A stretch of DNA of 64,000 nt from Haloimpatiens sp. FM7315 (GCA_041861885.1 JBGVUE010000001.1:1228001-1292000); one strand, 5' to 3'. Shown: positions 46,673 through 57,794, counted from the stretch's first letter. The notes: generated from the letters alone by a model not told the origin. Made by a program: numbers and translations.

Positions 46673-48481
46673 ATGAAAAATTTTAAACTACTATGGAGTT
46701 TCATGAAAGGCAATAGAATCATGTACATTGGAGCTATTTTTAGTATAGGGATTGCAACAATGTTTTCTACTGTTTCTCCAATTATTATTAAGACCACTAT
46801 TGATTCTATTATATCTGATAAGCCTATGGAATTACCTGGTTTTGGAATGAATTTTGTAAATTGGTTAGGGGGAAAACCAGTTTTAGTTAAGAATTTATGG
46901 ATTTGCTCAATAGTATTAATTACAATAACTCTATTAAAGTGTATATTTTTGTTTTTAAAAGGTAAATGGTCCGCTGAAGCTTCTGAAAATATAGCAAAAA
47001 CTATAAGAGAAAAACTTTATGATCATATTCAACATTTACCTTACGATTACCATGTGAAATGTGAAACTGGTGATTTAATACAAAGATGTACTTCTGATAT
47101 AGACTCAATTAGAAGGTTTTTGGCATTGCAATTAGTTACAATTGGAAGAGCAATTTTTATAATTATTTTTTCTTTAATTATGATGCTTTCTTTGAATGTG
47201 AAGATGACAATGATTGCTATGGCTGCGGTGCCAATAATATTCATATATTCTTTTAGATTTTTTAACAGCATAAAAAATCTTTTTACAAAAACAGATGAAG
47301 CTGAAGGAAAGATGACCACAGTACTTCAAGAAAATTTATCAGGAGTAAGAGTTGTAAGAGCTTTTGGAAGGCAAAAGTATGAAATAGATAAATTTGATGA
47401 GAAAAGTGATAAATTTACTAAATTGAGTTATAAAATGTACTCTTTAAGAGGAACTTACTGGGCAGTATCAGATTTTTTATCTATGATTCAAACTGGAGCG
47501 GTGTTAATATCTGGGGTGTATTTTACAGCTAATGGAAGGATAACCTTAGGAACTTTATTTGTGTTTATAACTTATGAAGGAATGCTTTTATGGCCAGTGA
47601 GACAGCTTGGGAGAATACTTTCTGACACAGGTAAAATGGTGGTATCTTTAAGGCGTATTGGTGAAGTTCTATCTGAAAAAGAAGAAGAAATAAAGGTAGA
47701 AGATTTAAAACCTAAGGTTAAGGGAAAAGTCGATTTTAAGGACTTGTATTTTGAATATGAAAAAGATACTCCTATACTAAAGAAAATTACTTTTACTGCA
47801 GAACCTGGTGAGACTATAGGTATAATTGGAAAAACAGGCTCAGGAAAATCTTCTCTTGTTCATCTACTTTTAAGGCTTTATGACTATCAAAAGGGGTCTA
47901 TAAAAATAGATGGAGTAGAACTTAAAGATATAAATAGAAAATGGATGAGAAAAAATGTAGGAATAGTGCTTCAAGAACCATTTTTATTTTCAAAAACTAT
48001 AAAAGAAAATATAAGTTTAGCAAAGCACAATGCAGAGGATAAAGATGTATATGAAGCTGCAAGTATTGCATCTATTCATAGTGTAATAGAAAATTTTGAT
48101 AAAGGATATGACACTTTACTTGGAGAAAAGGGAGTAACCTTATCAGGTGGTCAAAGACAGAGGGTTGCAATTGCAAGAACTATTATAAATTCAAGCCCTA
48201 TTTTAATTTTTGATGATTCACTAAGTGCAGTAGATACTGAAACGGACAAGGCTATTAGAGAGGCATTAGAAAGAAGAAGTAAAGGTGTCACTACATTTAT
48301 AATTTCTCATAGAATATCAACTTTAAAATCTTCGGATAAAATAATAGTTTTAGATAAAGGTGAAGTTTCTCAAATGGGAACTCATGATGAATTAATAAAT
48401 GAGGAAGGATTATATAAACGTATTTGGGATATACAAAGTGATCAAAATGGAAATTACAACAAAAAAGGCAAAGTAAGCTAG
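46673..48481 (+). CDS. ABC exporter subunit, BmrC-like (degenerate catalytic site)
   Basis: 602 aa half-transporter: six transmembrane helices (to about 320) and an ATPase domain with Walker A GKTGSGKSS, signature LSGGQRQRVAIAR (about 489) and Walker B ILIFDDSLSAVD (about 508-519). The residue after Walker B is Asp, not Glu, as in the degenerate half of heterodimeric exporters such as BmrC. Partner subunit follows at 48534. Likely exports drugs or lipophilic compounds. GGGGGAAGTAATACA precedes ATG. Preceded by leader peptide and two terminators. Confidence 0.92.
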   Translation: MKNFKLLWSFMKGNRIMYIGAIFSIGIATMFSTVSPIIIKTTIDSIISDKPMELPGFGMNFVNWLGGKPVLVKNLWICSIVLITITLLKCIFLFLKGKWSAEASENIAKTIREKLYDHIQHLPYDYHVKCETGDLIQRCTSDIDSIRRFLALQLVTIGRAIFIIIFSLIMMLSLNVKMTMIAMAAVPIIFIYSFRFFNSIKNLFTKTDEAEGKMTTVLQENLSGVRVVRAFGRQKYEIDKFDEKSDKFTKLSYKMYSLRGTYWAVSDFLSMIQTGAVLISGVYFTANGRITLGTLFVFITYEGMLLWPVRQLGRILSDTGKMVVSLRRIGEVLSEKEEEIKVEDLKPKVKGKVDFKDLYFEYEKDTPILKKITFTAEPGETIGIIGKTGSGKSSLVHLLLRLYDYQKGSIKIDGVELKDINRKWMRKNVGIVLQEPFLFSKTIKENISLAKHNAEDKDVYEAASIASIHSVIENFDKGYDTLLGEKGVTLSGGQRQRVAIARTIINSSPILIFDDSLSAVDTETDKAIREALERRSKGVTTFIISHRISTLKSSDKIIVLDKGEVSQMGTHDELINEEGLYKRIWDIQSDQNGNYNKKGKVS

Positions 48482-48533
48482 ATTTATAAAGAAAGTTAGA
48501 TATATTAGGAAGAGAGTTCGAAATTGAAGGGAT

Positions 48534-50368
48534 GTGAAGTATTTGGAACTTCAAAGAGAAGAAGAAATAAATCAAAAGTTAGATATGGGACTTTGGAGAA
48601 AACTATTTAAATATATATATATATTTAAAAAACAACTACTTATTTTAGCTTTTGTAATGGTAGCAGTAGCTGGTATAGATGTTTTGATTCCCTATTTAAC
48701 GAAATATGCTATAGATAAATTTGTCGTTGTTGGCAATACTAAGGGTCTTTTAAAATTTTCCACTGTATATCTAGTGGTAATAGGTTTTCAGGCTATTAAT
48801 GTAAAGCTACTTGTAAATAATGCAGGTTATATTGAAACACAACTTTCTTATCATATAAGAAAACTAGGTTTTAAAAGGCTACAAGAATTATCATTTTCTT
48901 ACTATGATACAACAGCAGTTGGATGGATGATGTCTAGAATGACTTCGGATATATATAGACTAAGTGAAATAGTTTCTTGGGGACTTACAGATATGGTTTG
49001 GGCTATAGTTATGATGTTTGGGTTTACAGGAGTTATGTTATATCATAACTGGAAACTAACTTTAATAACTTTATGCGTAGTTCCACCGCTTTTTATAATA
49101 GGAATTTATTTTGAGAAAAAATACTACAGGCCTATAGAAAGGTTAGAAAAATTAATTCAAAAATTACAGGGGACTTTAATGAATGTATAACTGGTGCTCA
49201 AACTACTAAAACTTTAGTTAGAGAAGAAGATAATTTAAAGGAGTTCAAAGGAGATACGGGAAGTTTAAGAAGCTCTGCTGTAAGGGCGGCGGTATTTTCA
49301 GCTTTGTTTTTACCAATAGTTTTAGTTCTTGGAAGCATTGGTACAGGTCTTGCTCTATGGTTTGGAGGAAAGGCGGTGCTTTTGAAAACTTTAAGTTATG
49401 GTACTCTTGTTATGTTTATTTCTTATAGTGTAGAGTTCTTTGAGCCCGTAAGTCAATTGGCTTCAACCCTAGCAGAGCTACAACATGCTCAGGCATCTGC
49501 TGAAAGAATTCTAAGTATGATAGAAACAGAGCCGGATATTTTTGATAACAAAGAGGTAATTGAAGAATTTGGGGACGAATTAAATCCTAAAAAAGAAAAT
49601 TGGCCTAAGATTAAAGGGGATATAAGTTTTAAAAATGTGTCTTTTAAGTACAAAAATGGAGAAGAAGTTTTGAAAAAATTCAACCTAGATATTAAAGCAG
49701 GAGAGACAGTTGCTTTAGTTGGAGAAACTGGTTCAGGAAAAAGTACTATTGTAAATCTTGCCTGTAGATTTTATGAACCTACAGAAGGAGAAATATTAAT
49801 AGATGGAGTAGACTATAAAAAAAGATCTATTGGATGGCTTGAAGCTAATTTAGGCTATGTACTTCAAAGTCCACATCTTTTTAGTGGCTCAATAAAAGAT
49901 AATGTAAGATATGGAAGACTAGAGGCTACAGATGATGAAATTATAGAAGCTTGTAAGCTTGTAGATGCTCATGATTTTATTATGAATACAGAAATGGGCT
50001 ATGATACAGAAGTAGGTGAAGGTGGAGGAAAGTTATCTACAGGAGAAAAACAACTTATTTCTTTTGCAAGAGCAATAGCTGCTAATCCTTCAATATTTGT
50101 ATTAGATGAAGCAACTTCATCAATAGATACTGAAACAGAGAGAAAAATACAACATGCTATAGATACAGTATTAGATGGAAGAACAAGTTTTGTAATAGCT
50201 CATAGATTATCTACTATTGTTTCAGCAGATAGGATACTTGTAATAAAGGAAGGGAAAATATTAGAACAAGGAAATCATAAAACCCTTATGAAGATGAGAG
50301 GGTATTACTATAATTTATATACTAATCAATTCGCAAAAGAAAAAGAAGATGAAATTTTAAAAGCATAG
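48534..50368 (+). CDS. ABC exporter subunit, BmrD-like, one frame break
   Basis: About 611 aa after repair. Six transmembrane helices and ATPase with Walker A GETGSGKST, Walker B FVLDEATSSID (catalytic Glu intact) and an altered signature LSTGEKQ instead of LSGGQ. The intact Glu plus odd signature complements the degenerate partner, so only one ATP site would be fully active. The frame shifts -1 near 49136-49146; one added A gives RPIRKVRKINSKITGDFNE. Start is GTG 48534 or TTG 48543; AAGGG lies at 48528-48532, favouring the latter by spacing. Confidence 0.9.
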
Positions 50369-50398
50369 GGCCAGTCAATTAAATTAAATTAAATAAAT

Positions 50399-50460
50399 GG
50401 CATTTCTTTTTAGTATAATGAAATTGTAAGAAAGCATACTAAATTAAGGGATGCCTTTTT
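50399..50460 (+). terminator. terminator after the exporter operon
   Basis: GGCAT (50399-50403) / ATGCC (50451-50455) and TTAGTAT (50410-50416) / ATACTAA (50436-50442), followed by TTTTT. Long stem with interior loops. Confidence 0.65.
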
Positions 50461-50894
50461 ATGATATTTTTATAAGGATTAAGAAATTAAAAAGGAAATT
50501 AATTTTGATTAAGGTTATAAATTTCTTTTGAAATTTAATTTTGCTTATTAACTTATGTAACACTTTTATAAAATCTTTTTTAAATATAAATTTTATAAAT
50601 ATTAAATTAAAACAATTGCAAAATTTTATTGTTTGAAATTAACTCTAAATCCAATGAAAATATTAATATATTAAAATAACAGTGGAATAATGTATACTAG
50701 ATGTTCAAATTTAGAATTATTAATATGAAAAAAAGAAAATAAAGTAGAATGATGTGATATTTAGGGCTATAATACTAAAAAAGTAAAAACACAGTATAAA
50801 AAAGTAAAAACTGTAATAATAAAGTAGAATTATGCATATGCATATAAGAAAAAGTGCAAAAAAGAAAAAATTAAGGAAAAAATAAAAAAAGAGC
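50461..50894. other. AT-rich intergenic region upstream of the MerR-type gene
   Basis: About 430 bases with no ORF carrying a ribosome binding site. A-rich with repeats of AAAGTA(A/G)AA-type (50700-50880). No RNA motif recognised. Precedes the MerR promoter. Confidence 0.4.
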
Positions 50895-50925
50895 TTGACT
50901 GTTACCTTACGTAACGCTTTAAACT
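50895..50925 (+). promoter_or_regulatory. MerR-type operator-promoter with 19-bp spacer
   Basis: TTGACT (50895-50900), 19-base spacer, TAAACT (50920-50925). The spacer holds a dyad GTTAC-CTTAC-GTAAC (50901-50915). An over-long 19-bp spacer with a centred dyad is the hallmark of promoters twisted into activity by MerR-family activators, so the downstream gene is probably autoregulated. Confidence 0.8.
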
Positions 50926-50973
50926 AAACTTGTCAACTTGAGGCGTATATAAAAAAAGTGTGGAGGAATACAC

Positions 50974-52164
50974 ATGGGAAAAGAAGGCTTATATACAACT
51001 GGTAAATTGGCTAAAAAAGCCGGAGTGTCTATTAGAACCATTAGATATTATAATTCTATGGGACTTATAAAACCGTCTTTCATAAGTGAGGCCGGGTATC
51101 GCTTTTATTCAGATGAGGAATTTGTAAAAGTAAAAGAGATTTTAGCACTGAAGTACTTAGGTTTGTCACTAAATGATATAATAGAAATCCAACAGAAAAA
51201 ATTTAAAAAAGAAAGTTTTTTCAGTTCACTAAATGCACAGAAGAATATTATAACAAATGAGATAAATAACATGAAATCGATACTAAATACAATTGAGACT
51301 GCGCAAATTGCTATGAAACAGGATAAAGATGGACAGCTAAAAGATACCATTAAAATTATTGAGCAGCTGGAGAATGAAAAGGAAATTTTGCAAAGAAGTA
51401 AAGATACTTCAAAGCTTCTTCAGGATATAGAACTTATGGATAAGTTCCATACGAATAAAATTGATTGGTATGAATGGGTTTTTAGTAATATTGATATGCA
51501 TGAAAATTATAAAGTGCTAGAGCTTGGCTGCGGGAATGGTGCCTTGTGGCAGAGAAATTTAAATAGAGTCTGCGAAGGTACAGAAATCGTTTTAACAGAG
51601 ATATGCGATGAAATGCTTAAAGAAACTGAAAATAATTTGTCTCATAGTGATATTGATTTTAAATATAAGAAAACCGATTTAAATGAACTACCTTTTGAAG
51701 ATGAACATTTTGACGTAGTAATTGCAAATCATATTTTGTTTTTCTTTGATGATGTAAGTAAAGTTATTAAAGAAATAAGAAGAGTATTAAAACATAATGG
51801 CAAGATATATTGCACTACTATTGGAGAAAAACATATGATAGAGCTTCAAGAAATTCTAAATGGATTTAGTCAAAGGGCTAGACTTAATGAAGATAAATTA
51901 GCTAAGAAATTTGGAATAGAAAATGGAAAAGATATATTAGAAGAATGTTTTAATGATATAGAGTTTATTTCATATAAAGATGAATTTATTATAGATAATA
52001 CTGATGAAATTTTACAATACATTTACAGTATACCAGGAAACATACTTGATATAGTTCATTCTAGAAAGAAGGAATTTGAAAATTACATTCAAGGTGTTAT
52101 GGAAAAAAATAAAAAGATTAATGTTAGAAGTCAATTAGGAATGTTTAAAGCTACTAAAAGTTAA
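50974..52164 (+). CDS. MerR family regulator fused to a SAM-dependent methyltransferase
   Basis: 396 aa. Residues 7-75 are a MerR winged helix-turn-helix (YTTGKLAKKAGVSIRTIRYY, GLIKPSFISEAGYRFYSDEE), 75-150 a coiled-coil dimerisation helix, and 165-396 a class I methyltransferase with motif I VLELGCGNGALW (about 179-190) and LPFEDEHFDVVIANHILFFF. Such fusions may sense a small molecule or methylate one; function is unknown. TGGAGG precedes ATG. Lies downstream of the exporter operon and just before arc genes; regulation of either is possible but unproven. Confidence 0.9.
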   Translation: MGKEGLYTTGKLAKKAGVSIRTIRYYNSMGLIKPSFISEAGYRFYSDEEFVKVKEILALKYLGLSLNDIIEIQQKKFKKESFFSSLNAQKNIITNEINNMKSILNTIETAQIAMKQDKDGQLKDTIKIIEQLENEKEILQRSKDTSKLLQDIELMDKFHTNKIDWYEWVFSNIDMHENYKVLELGCGNGALWQRNLNRVCEGTEIVLTEICDEMLKETENNLSHSDIDFKYKKTDLNELPFEDEHFDVVIANHILFFFDDVSKVIKEIRRVLKHNGKIYCTTIGEKHMIELQEILNGFSQRARLNEDKLAKKFGIENGKDILEECFNDIEFISYKDEFIIDNTDEILQYIYSIPGNILDIVHSRKKEFENYIQGVMEKNKKINVRSQLGMFKATKS

Positions 52165-52174
52165 TAAAAATGAT

Positions 52175-52200
52175 TTGAATATCATTTTTACTATAAAAAT
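52175..52200 (+). terminator. terminator after the MerR-type gene
   Basis: AAAAATGAT / ATCATTTTT stem with loop TTGAAT around 52176-52199. Modest AT-rich stem, so partial readthrough into arcA is possible. Confidence 0.5.
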
Positions 52201-52228
52201 TTATTAATGCAAGAGAGGATGATTAGTT

Positions 52229-53443
52229 ATGGCAATTAAAGTTACAAGTGAAATAAAACCTTTGAAAAAAGTTTTGTTACACAGACCAGGTGCAGAAATA
52301 GAAAATCTAACTCCAGAATATTTGGAAAGATTATTATTTGATGATATTCCATTTTTGGAAGTTGCACAAAAAGAGCATGATGCATTTGCTCAAGTATTAA
52401 GAGACAATGGAGTAGAAGTAGTTTACTTACATAAACTAGCAGCAGAAGTTATTGCTGATCCAAAACTTAAAGAAAAATTCATAAGACAATTTATCGCTGA
52501 AGCTCATGTTAAAAATGAAAAAGTTCAAGAGAACTTATATAATTTCTTAAATAGTTTCAAAGATAATGAAGAATTAATCAGAAAAACTATGGCAGGTATT
52601 AATAAATCAGAATTACCAAAAATCGAAACAGTTCATTTAGCTGATTATGTAGAAGAGGATTACCCATTTGTTACAGATCCAATGCCTAATCTTTATTTTA
52701 CAAGAGACCCATTTGCTTCAATAGGAAACACTATCAGCATGAACAAAATGTATTCTGTTACAAGAAACAGAGAAACTATATACTCTGATTATATATTTAA
52801 TTATCATCCAGATTTCAAAGGAACTAAGAGAGCATATGATAGAACATTTGAATCTCATATAGAAGGTGGAGATATATTAAACCTTACAGAAAAAGTTTTA
52901 GCTATAGGTATTTCTCAAAGAACAGAAGCACCAGCAATAGAAAGAATAGCAAAAAGCCTTTTCTTCGAAACTGAAGGAAACAAAATTGAAACAATTTTAG
53001 CATTCAAAATACCAAATTCTAGAGCATATATGCATTTAGATACAGTATTTACTCAAGTTGATTATGACAAGTTCACAATCCACCCACAAATAGAAGGACC
53101 TCTTCAAATATTTGAAATAACAAAAGGTCAAGGAAACGACATTAAAATTGTTGAAATAGAAATGACACTTCAAGAAGTATTATCTAAATACTTAGAATGT
53201 GACGTTAAACTTATAAGATGTGGTGGCGGAGATTACGTAATATCTCAAAGAGAACAATGGAACGATGGTTCAAACACACTTTGCATAAGACCAGGTGAAG
53301 TTGTTGTTTACTCAAGAAACTATGTAACTAACAAAATATTAGAAGATTACGGTATAAAAATACATGTAATTCCTTCATCAGAATTATCAAGAGGCCGTGG
53401 TGGTCCAAGATGTATGTCAATGCCTTTAATCCGTGAAGCATAA
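52229..53443 (+). CDS. arcA: arginine deiminase
   Basis: 404 aa; hydrolyses arginine to citrulline and ammonia, first step of the ADI pathway. Seen: [43 protein letters not shown] (catalytic Glu/His region), HLDTVFT, and the nucleophile Cys395 in [28 protein letters not shown] precedes ATG. More C-ending codons than neighbours and no frame break, as expected of a highly expressed gene. Confidence 0.97.
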   Translation: MAIKVTSEIKPLKKVLLHRPGAEIENLTPEYLERLLFDDIPFLEVAQKEHDAFAQVLRDNGVEVVYLHKLAAEVIADPKLKEKFIRQFIAEAHVKNEKVQENLYNFLNSFKDNEELIRKTMAGINKSELPKIETVHLADYVEEDYPFVTDPMPNLYFTRDPFASIGNTISMNKMYSVTRNRETIYSDYIFNYHPDFKGTKRAYDRTFESHIEGGDILNLTEKVLAIGISQRTEAPAIERIAKSLFFETEGNKIETILAFKIPNSRAYMHLDTVFTQVDYDKFTIHPQIEGPLQIFEITKGQGNDIKIVEIEMTLQEVLSKYLECDVKLIRCGGGDYVISQREQWNDGSNTLCIRPGEVVVYSRNYVTNKILEDYGIKIHVIPSSELSRGRGGPRCMSMPLIREA

Positions 53444-53531
53444 AAGCATTGTACACACACTTAAACTAATATATATACAAAAACTAAAAAATATACTAAA
53501 ATTATAATATCATATTAGGAGGAGATTTGCA

Positions 53532-54527
53532 ATGTCAGTAAATTTAAGAGGACGTTCATTTTTAAAATTATTAGATTTTACACCAGCTGAAATAAGATAC
53601 TTATTAGACTTATCAAAAAATTTAAAAGATATGAAAAGAGCTGGAGTAGCTCACAAAAACCTTGAAGGTAAAAATGTTGCAATATTATTTGCAAAAGATT
53701 CAACTAGAACTAGATGTTCATTTGAAGTTGGAGCAATGGATTTAGGAATGGGTGTTACTTACCTTGGACCTACAGGTTCTCAAATGGGTAAAAAAGAATC
53801 AATAGCAGATACAGCTAGAGTTTTAGGAAGAATGTATGATGGTATTGAATACAGAGGATTTGAACAAGAAATAGTTGAAGAATTAGCTAAATATGCAGGA
53901 GTACCAGTATGGAATGGACTTACAAATGAATTCCACCCAACTCAAATGCTTGCTGACTTATTAACTATTGAAGAACATTTCGGAAGATTAAAAGGAATTA
54001 ACTTTGTTTACATGGGAGATGCAAGAAACAACATGGGTAACTCTTTAATGGTTGCTTGTGCTAAAATGGGATTAAACTTCACAGCTTGTGCTCCAAAAGC
54101 ACTATTCCCAGCTGATGAATTAGTAGCTACTTGCAAAGAAATAGCTAAAGAAAACGAATGTACTATAACATTAACTGATGATGTTATGGCTGGAACTAAG
54201 AATGCAGATGTTATCTATACAGATGTATGGGTATCTATGGGAGAACCAGACGAAGTTTGGGCTACAAGAATAAAAGAATTAAAACCATTCCAAGTAAATA
54301 AAGCAGTTATGGATAATGCTAACTCAGGTGCTATATTCATGCATTGTCTACCAGCTTTCCACGATCTTAAGACTAAGGTTGGAAAAGAAATGGGAGAAAA
54401 ATTCGGAATAAGCGAAATGGAAGTAACAGATGAAGTATTTGAATCAAAACAATCTGTTGTATTTGATGAAGCTGAAAATAGAATGCATACAATTAAAGCT
54501 ATAATGGCTGCAACTGTAGGACTATAG
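53532..54527 (+). CDS. arcB: ornithine carbamoyltransferase (catabolic)
   Basis: 331 aa; converts citrulline and phosphate to ornithine and carbamoyl phosphate. Carbamoyl phosphate motif STRTRCSFE, the HPTQ motif in [11 protein letters not shown], ornithine-binding region [11 protein letters not shown] and HCLPAFHD. Catabolic role follows from its place between arcA and arcC. AGGAGGAGATTTGCA precedes ATG. Confidence 0.96.
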   Translation: MSVNLRGRSFLKLLDFTPAEIRYLLDLSKNLKDMKRAGVAHKNLEGKNVAILFAKDSTRTRCSFEVGAMDLGMGVTYLGPTGSQMGKKESIADTARVLGRMYDGIEYRGFEQEIVEELAKYAGVPVWNGLTNEFHPTQMLADLLTIEEHFGRLKGINFVYMGDARNNMGNSLMVACAKMGLNFTACAPKALFPADELVATCKEIAKENECTITLTDDVMAGTKNADVIYTDVWVSMGEPDEVWATRIKELKPFQVNKAVMDNANSGAIFMHCLPAFHDLKTKVGKEMGEKFGISEMEVTDEVFESKQSVVFDEAENRMHTIKAIMAATVGL

Positions 54528-54543
54528 TATAAAAATTAATATT

Positions 54544-54570
54544 GCCCCTTATGTATTTAAGGGGCTTTTT
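54544..54570 (+). terminator. hairpin terminator between arcB and arcC
   Basis: GCCCCTTA (54544-54551) / TAAGGGGC (54558-54565) then TTTTT. An intrinsic terminator inside the operon would lower arcC and transporter expression relative to arcAB, or arcC has its own promoter in 54571-54640. Confidence 0.8.
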
Positions 54571-54652
54571 ATTTGTTAAGCTATAGATTTAATATACTTA
54601 TGATGAAACAATAATTAGAATTAATATAATAATATTTTGAGGTGAAAGATAG

Positions 54653-55585
54653 ATGAAAAAATTAGTTATTGCATTAGGTGGAAACGCTTTAGGTAAAACT
54701 CCAGAAGAACAATTAGAACTTGTTAAAAAGACAGCTAAAACTATAGTTGACTTAGTAGAAGAAGGATACAGAGTTATTGTAGGACATGGAAACGGTCCTC
54801 AAGTAGGAATGATTAACTTAGCAATGGATTTTGCAGCAAATAATGGTGCAAATACTCCATTAATGCCTTTTGCAGAATGCGGAGCAATGAGCCAAGGATA
54901 TATAGGTTACCATTTACAACAATCAATAAAAAATGAACTAAGAGTTCGTAACATCAAAAAGAATGTTGCAACTGTTGTAACTCAAGTTGTAGTAAACGAA
55001 GATGATAAAGCATTTACTAATTTAACTAAACCAGTAGGAATGTTCTATACAAAAGAAGAAGCTGATAAAATAGCTAAAGAAAAAGGATTTACTTTTGTAG
55101 AAGATGCTGGAAGAGGTTATAGAAGAGTTGTTGCATCTCCTCAACCACAAGAAATTGTTGAACTTGAAACAGTAAAACAATTAGTTGATAACGATAGCGT
55201 AGTTATAACTGTAGGCGGCGGCGGAATCCCAGTTGTAGAAAAAGACGGATTATTACATGGTGTTCCAGCTGTTATCGACAAAGATAAATCTAGTGCTAAA
55301 CTTGCTAAAGATTTAGATGCAGAAATGCTTGTTATATTAACTGCTGTTGATAGAGTATGCATCAACTTTAATAAACCAAATCAAGAAGAACTTGCAGAAG
55401 TTACTTTAAATGATGCAGATAAATACATTAAAGAAGGACATTTTGCTAAAGGATCAATGCTTCCAAAAGTAGAAGCTTGCGTAGATTACGTTAAGAATAC
55501 TGCTAATGGTCAGGCTTTGATAACTTCTTTAGAAAGAGCAAAAGATGCCTTACATGGTTTAACTGGAACTATAATAAAAAGATAA
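54653..55585 (+). CDS. arcC: carbamate kinase
   Basis: 310 aa; makes ATP from carbamoyl phosphate and ADP, the energy step of arginine fermentation. N-terminal VIALGGNALG, VGHGNGPQVG, FAECGAMSQGYIGYHLQQ, VITVGGGGIPV and the PAVIDKDKSSAKLA nucleotide region are typical. TGAGGTGAAAGATAG precedes ATG. Confidence 0.96.
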   Translation: MKKLVIALGGNALGKTPEEQLELVKKTAKTIVDLVEEGYRVIVGHGNGPQVGMINLAMDFAANNGANTPLMPFAECGAMSQGYIGYHLQQSIKNELRVRNIKKNVATVVTQVVVNEDDKAFTNLTKPVGMFYTKEEADKIAKEKGFTFVEDAGRGYRRVVASPQPQEIVELETVKQLVDNDSVVITVGGGGIPVVEKDGLLHGVPAVIDKDKSSAKLAKDLDAEMLVILTAVDRVCINFNKPNQEELAEVTLNDADKYIKEGHFAKGSMLPKVEACVDYVKNTANGQALITSLERAKDALHGLTGTIIKR

Positions 55586-55614
55586 GTTGAATAAAATGTA
55601 TAGGGGTGTACTAA

Positions 55615-57149
55615 ATGGCAAAAGATAAGAAGAAATTAAGTTTTCCATCAGCATATAGTATATTGTTAGGTTTGATGATTGTAATTGCAATAATTACTAA
55701 TTTTGTACCGGCTGTTAAACAAACATCAGTAGCTGATTTAGCTATGGCGCCTGTTAATGGAATGATAGGTGTTAAAGACTTAACATTAGAAGAAACTATT
55801 ACAAAAGTTAGAGAAAAAAAGGACTTGACGCAGCTATATCTGAAATTAAAAAATCAGAGACACCATATATTAACGTATGGAACAATGGTAAAGTTATTGG
55901 TGCTATAGATGTTGCTTTGTTCGTTCTAATAATTGGTGGTTTTTTAGGAGTAGTAACAAAAACTGGAGCATTAGATGCAGGAGTTGCTTCTTTAGTTGTT
56001 AAACTAAAAGGTAAAGAAATATATCTTATTCCAGTTTTAATGGTAATATTCTCATTAGGTGGTACTACCTATGGAATGTCAGAAGAATCATTAGCATTTT
56101 ATGCATTGATAACTACTACTATGATAGCAGCAGGATTTGACTCAATAGTTGCAGTAGCAACTATAATGCTTGGTTGCGGATCTGGAGTTTTAGGTTCAAC
56201 TATAAACCCATTTGCAACAGGTGCAGCAGTTTCTGCAGCTAGTGCTGTTGGTATTAAAATAAACCAAGGTATAACTATAATAATAGGTGTTGTACTATGG
56301 TTTGTAATAACAGGAATAAGCATAGTATATGTAATGCATTATGCTAAAAAAGTTAAGAAAGACAAGACTAAATCAATTTTAAGTAAAGCTGAGATAGATG
56401 CAGCTAATGATACATTTAAAGATAACAATGCAGATGTTATAGAATTTACTACAAGAAGAAAAGTTGCTTTAACAATATTTGCATTATCTTTCGTAGTTAT
56501 GATTTTAGGAGTTATTCCTTGGGAAAACTTTAATATAACTATTTTTAGTAACACTAGTTTCTTACTTGGAAGTTCTCTAGGAGCTTGGTGGTTCCCAGAA
56601 TTAACAATATGGTTCTTCTTAGTTGCAGTTGTTATTGGTATGGTTTCTGGATTGTCAGAAAAAGAAATAGTTAACTCATTTATAGCTGGTTGTTCAGATA
56701 TGATGGGAGTTGCTTTGGTTATCGGAATATCAAGAGGTGTTTCTTTCATGATGGCAAACACAGGACTAGACTTATTAATACTTGATAAAGCTTGTGGTGT
56801 ATTAAATAATGTATCTGGATTATTATTTGCTAATTTAGCATACATAATATACATAGGTTTATCATTCTTAATTCCATCTACTTCTGGTCTTGCATCAGTA
56901 TCTATGCCTATATTCGCGCCACTAGCTGCTAAATTAGGTATGTCACCTGAAGTTATGGTATCAGCATTTTCAGCAGGATCAGGTATCGTAAACTTAATTA
57001 CACCAACATCTGGAGTAGTTATGGGTGGTATTGCTATATCTAGAGTTGAATATTCAACATGGGTAAAATTTGTTGGAAAACTTTTAGGAATTATATTTAT
57101 AGCTACTATTATAATCTTAAGTATCGTGCCTTTAGTTTTAGGATTATAA
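55615..57149 (+). CDS. YfcC family transporter, ArcD-type arginine/ornithine antiporter candidate, one frame break
   Basis: About 511 aa after repair, 12 or so transmembrane segments. Contains GTTYGMSEESLAFYALITTT, GVLGSTINPFATGAAVSAAS, SFLIPSTSGLASVSMPI and NLITPTSGVVMGGIAISR, typical of YfcC/AitC-type carriers. The frame shifts -1 in an A7 run at 55815-55821; one added A gives EKKGLDAAISEIKKSE. Position after arcABC argues for arginine import in exchange for ornithine; this family can also carry C4-dicarboxylates. GGGGTGTACTAA precedes ATG. Confidence 0.88.
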
Positions 57150-57199
57150 TATAGTAAACGTAAGATTATATAAATATTAGTAATTTGGAGGAATTTATT

Positions 57200-57610
57200 T
57201 TGAGTTTAGCTACTTTTTTAGCAAGTATATACTTTTTAATAACAGTTGTATTGTGGTTCAAAAGGGACTATTTCGGAAAGTCTTTTATATTGCATGGTTC
57301 TTTGAGCTTATTGTTTGTACTTACATATCCAATGATAGTGTTAGTACCGGCAAGTGTGCAGTACTTGATGATGTTTATTGTATTTTCACTTATGATTTTT
57401 AATTTTGGAATTACTTTTTGGACTTTAATGAAATTGTTAAAAAGAAGTGATAGAAACTCTACAATTGTAGCTATTATGGCCTCTATTTCATTAATATTAT
57501 TTTTGTTCAAGATTAAAGTATGTATAGGTTATTTGTATATACCAGTGTTATTGTATAAAATTTGTGATTTGTTAAATAAACAGGTAAATGTTAATTGTAA
57601 AAAAATATAA
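57200..57610 (+). CDS. small integral membrane protein in the arc operon
   Basis: 136 aa from TTG 57200, chosen because TGGAGG sits at 57186-57191; an in-frame TTG at 57185 overlaps that site. Four hydrophobic helices (FLASIYFLITVVLWF, LSLLFVLTYPMIVLV, YLMMFIVFSLMIFNFGI, STIVAIMASISLILFLFKI). No family recognised. Follows the transporter by 50 bases and is closed by a strong terminator, so it belongs to the arc transcript. Confidence 0.72.
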   Translation: MSLATFLASIYFLITVVLWFKRDYFGKSFILHGSLSLLFVLTYPMIVLVPASVQYLMMFIVFSLMIFNFGITFWTLMKLLKRSDRNSTIVAIMASISLILFLFKIKVCIGYLYIPVLLYKICDLLNKQVNVNCKKI

Positions 57611-57636
57611 AAAAATAATATAGTTTGTTATACAGG

Positions 57637-57662
57637 GCGCCTTTTTAAAAGGCGCTTTTTTT
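57637..57662 (+). terminator. terminator of the arc operon
   Basis: GCGCCTTTT (57637-57645) / AAAAGGCGC (57647-57655), then TTTTTTT. GC-rich stem. Confidence 0.88.
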
Positions 57663-57794
57663 AACATTAGCACATTTTTGTACTGAATTTAAAGTTAAAA
57701 TAAGATATAATATATTATGTTGTTCTTAAAAGAGTTACGTTGTACTTTAGTTTTGATAGATAACTAGGATTTACCTATGAGAAAGGGCGATAGC

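Noticed and set aside
57268..57510. Minus-strand ORF opposite the small membrane protein of the arc operon
   Set aside because: The plus-strand gene has a ribosome binding site, four clean membrane helices and operon context; the opposite ORF has none of these.
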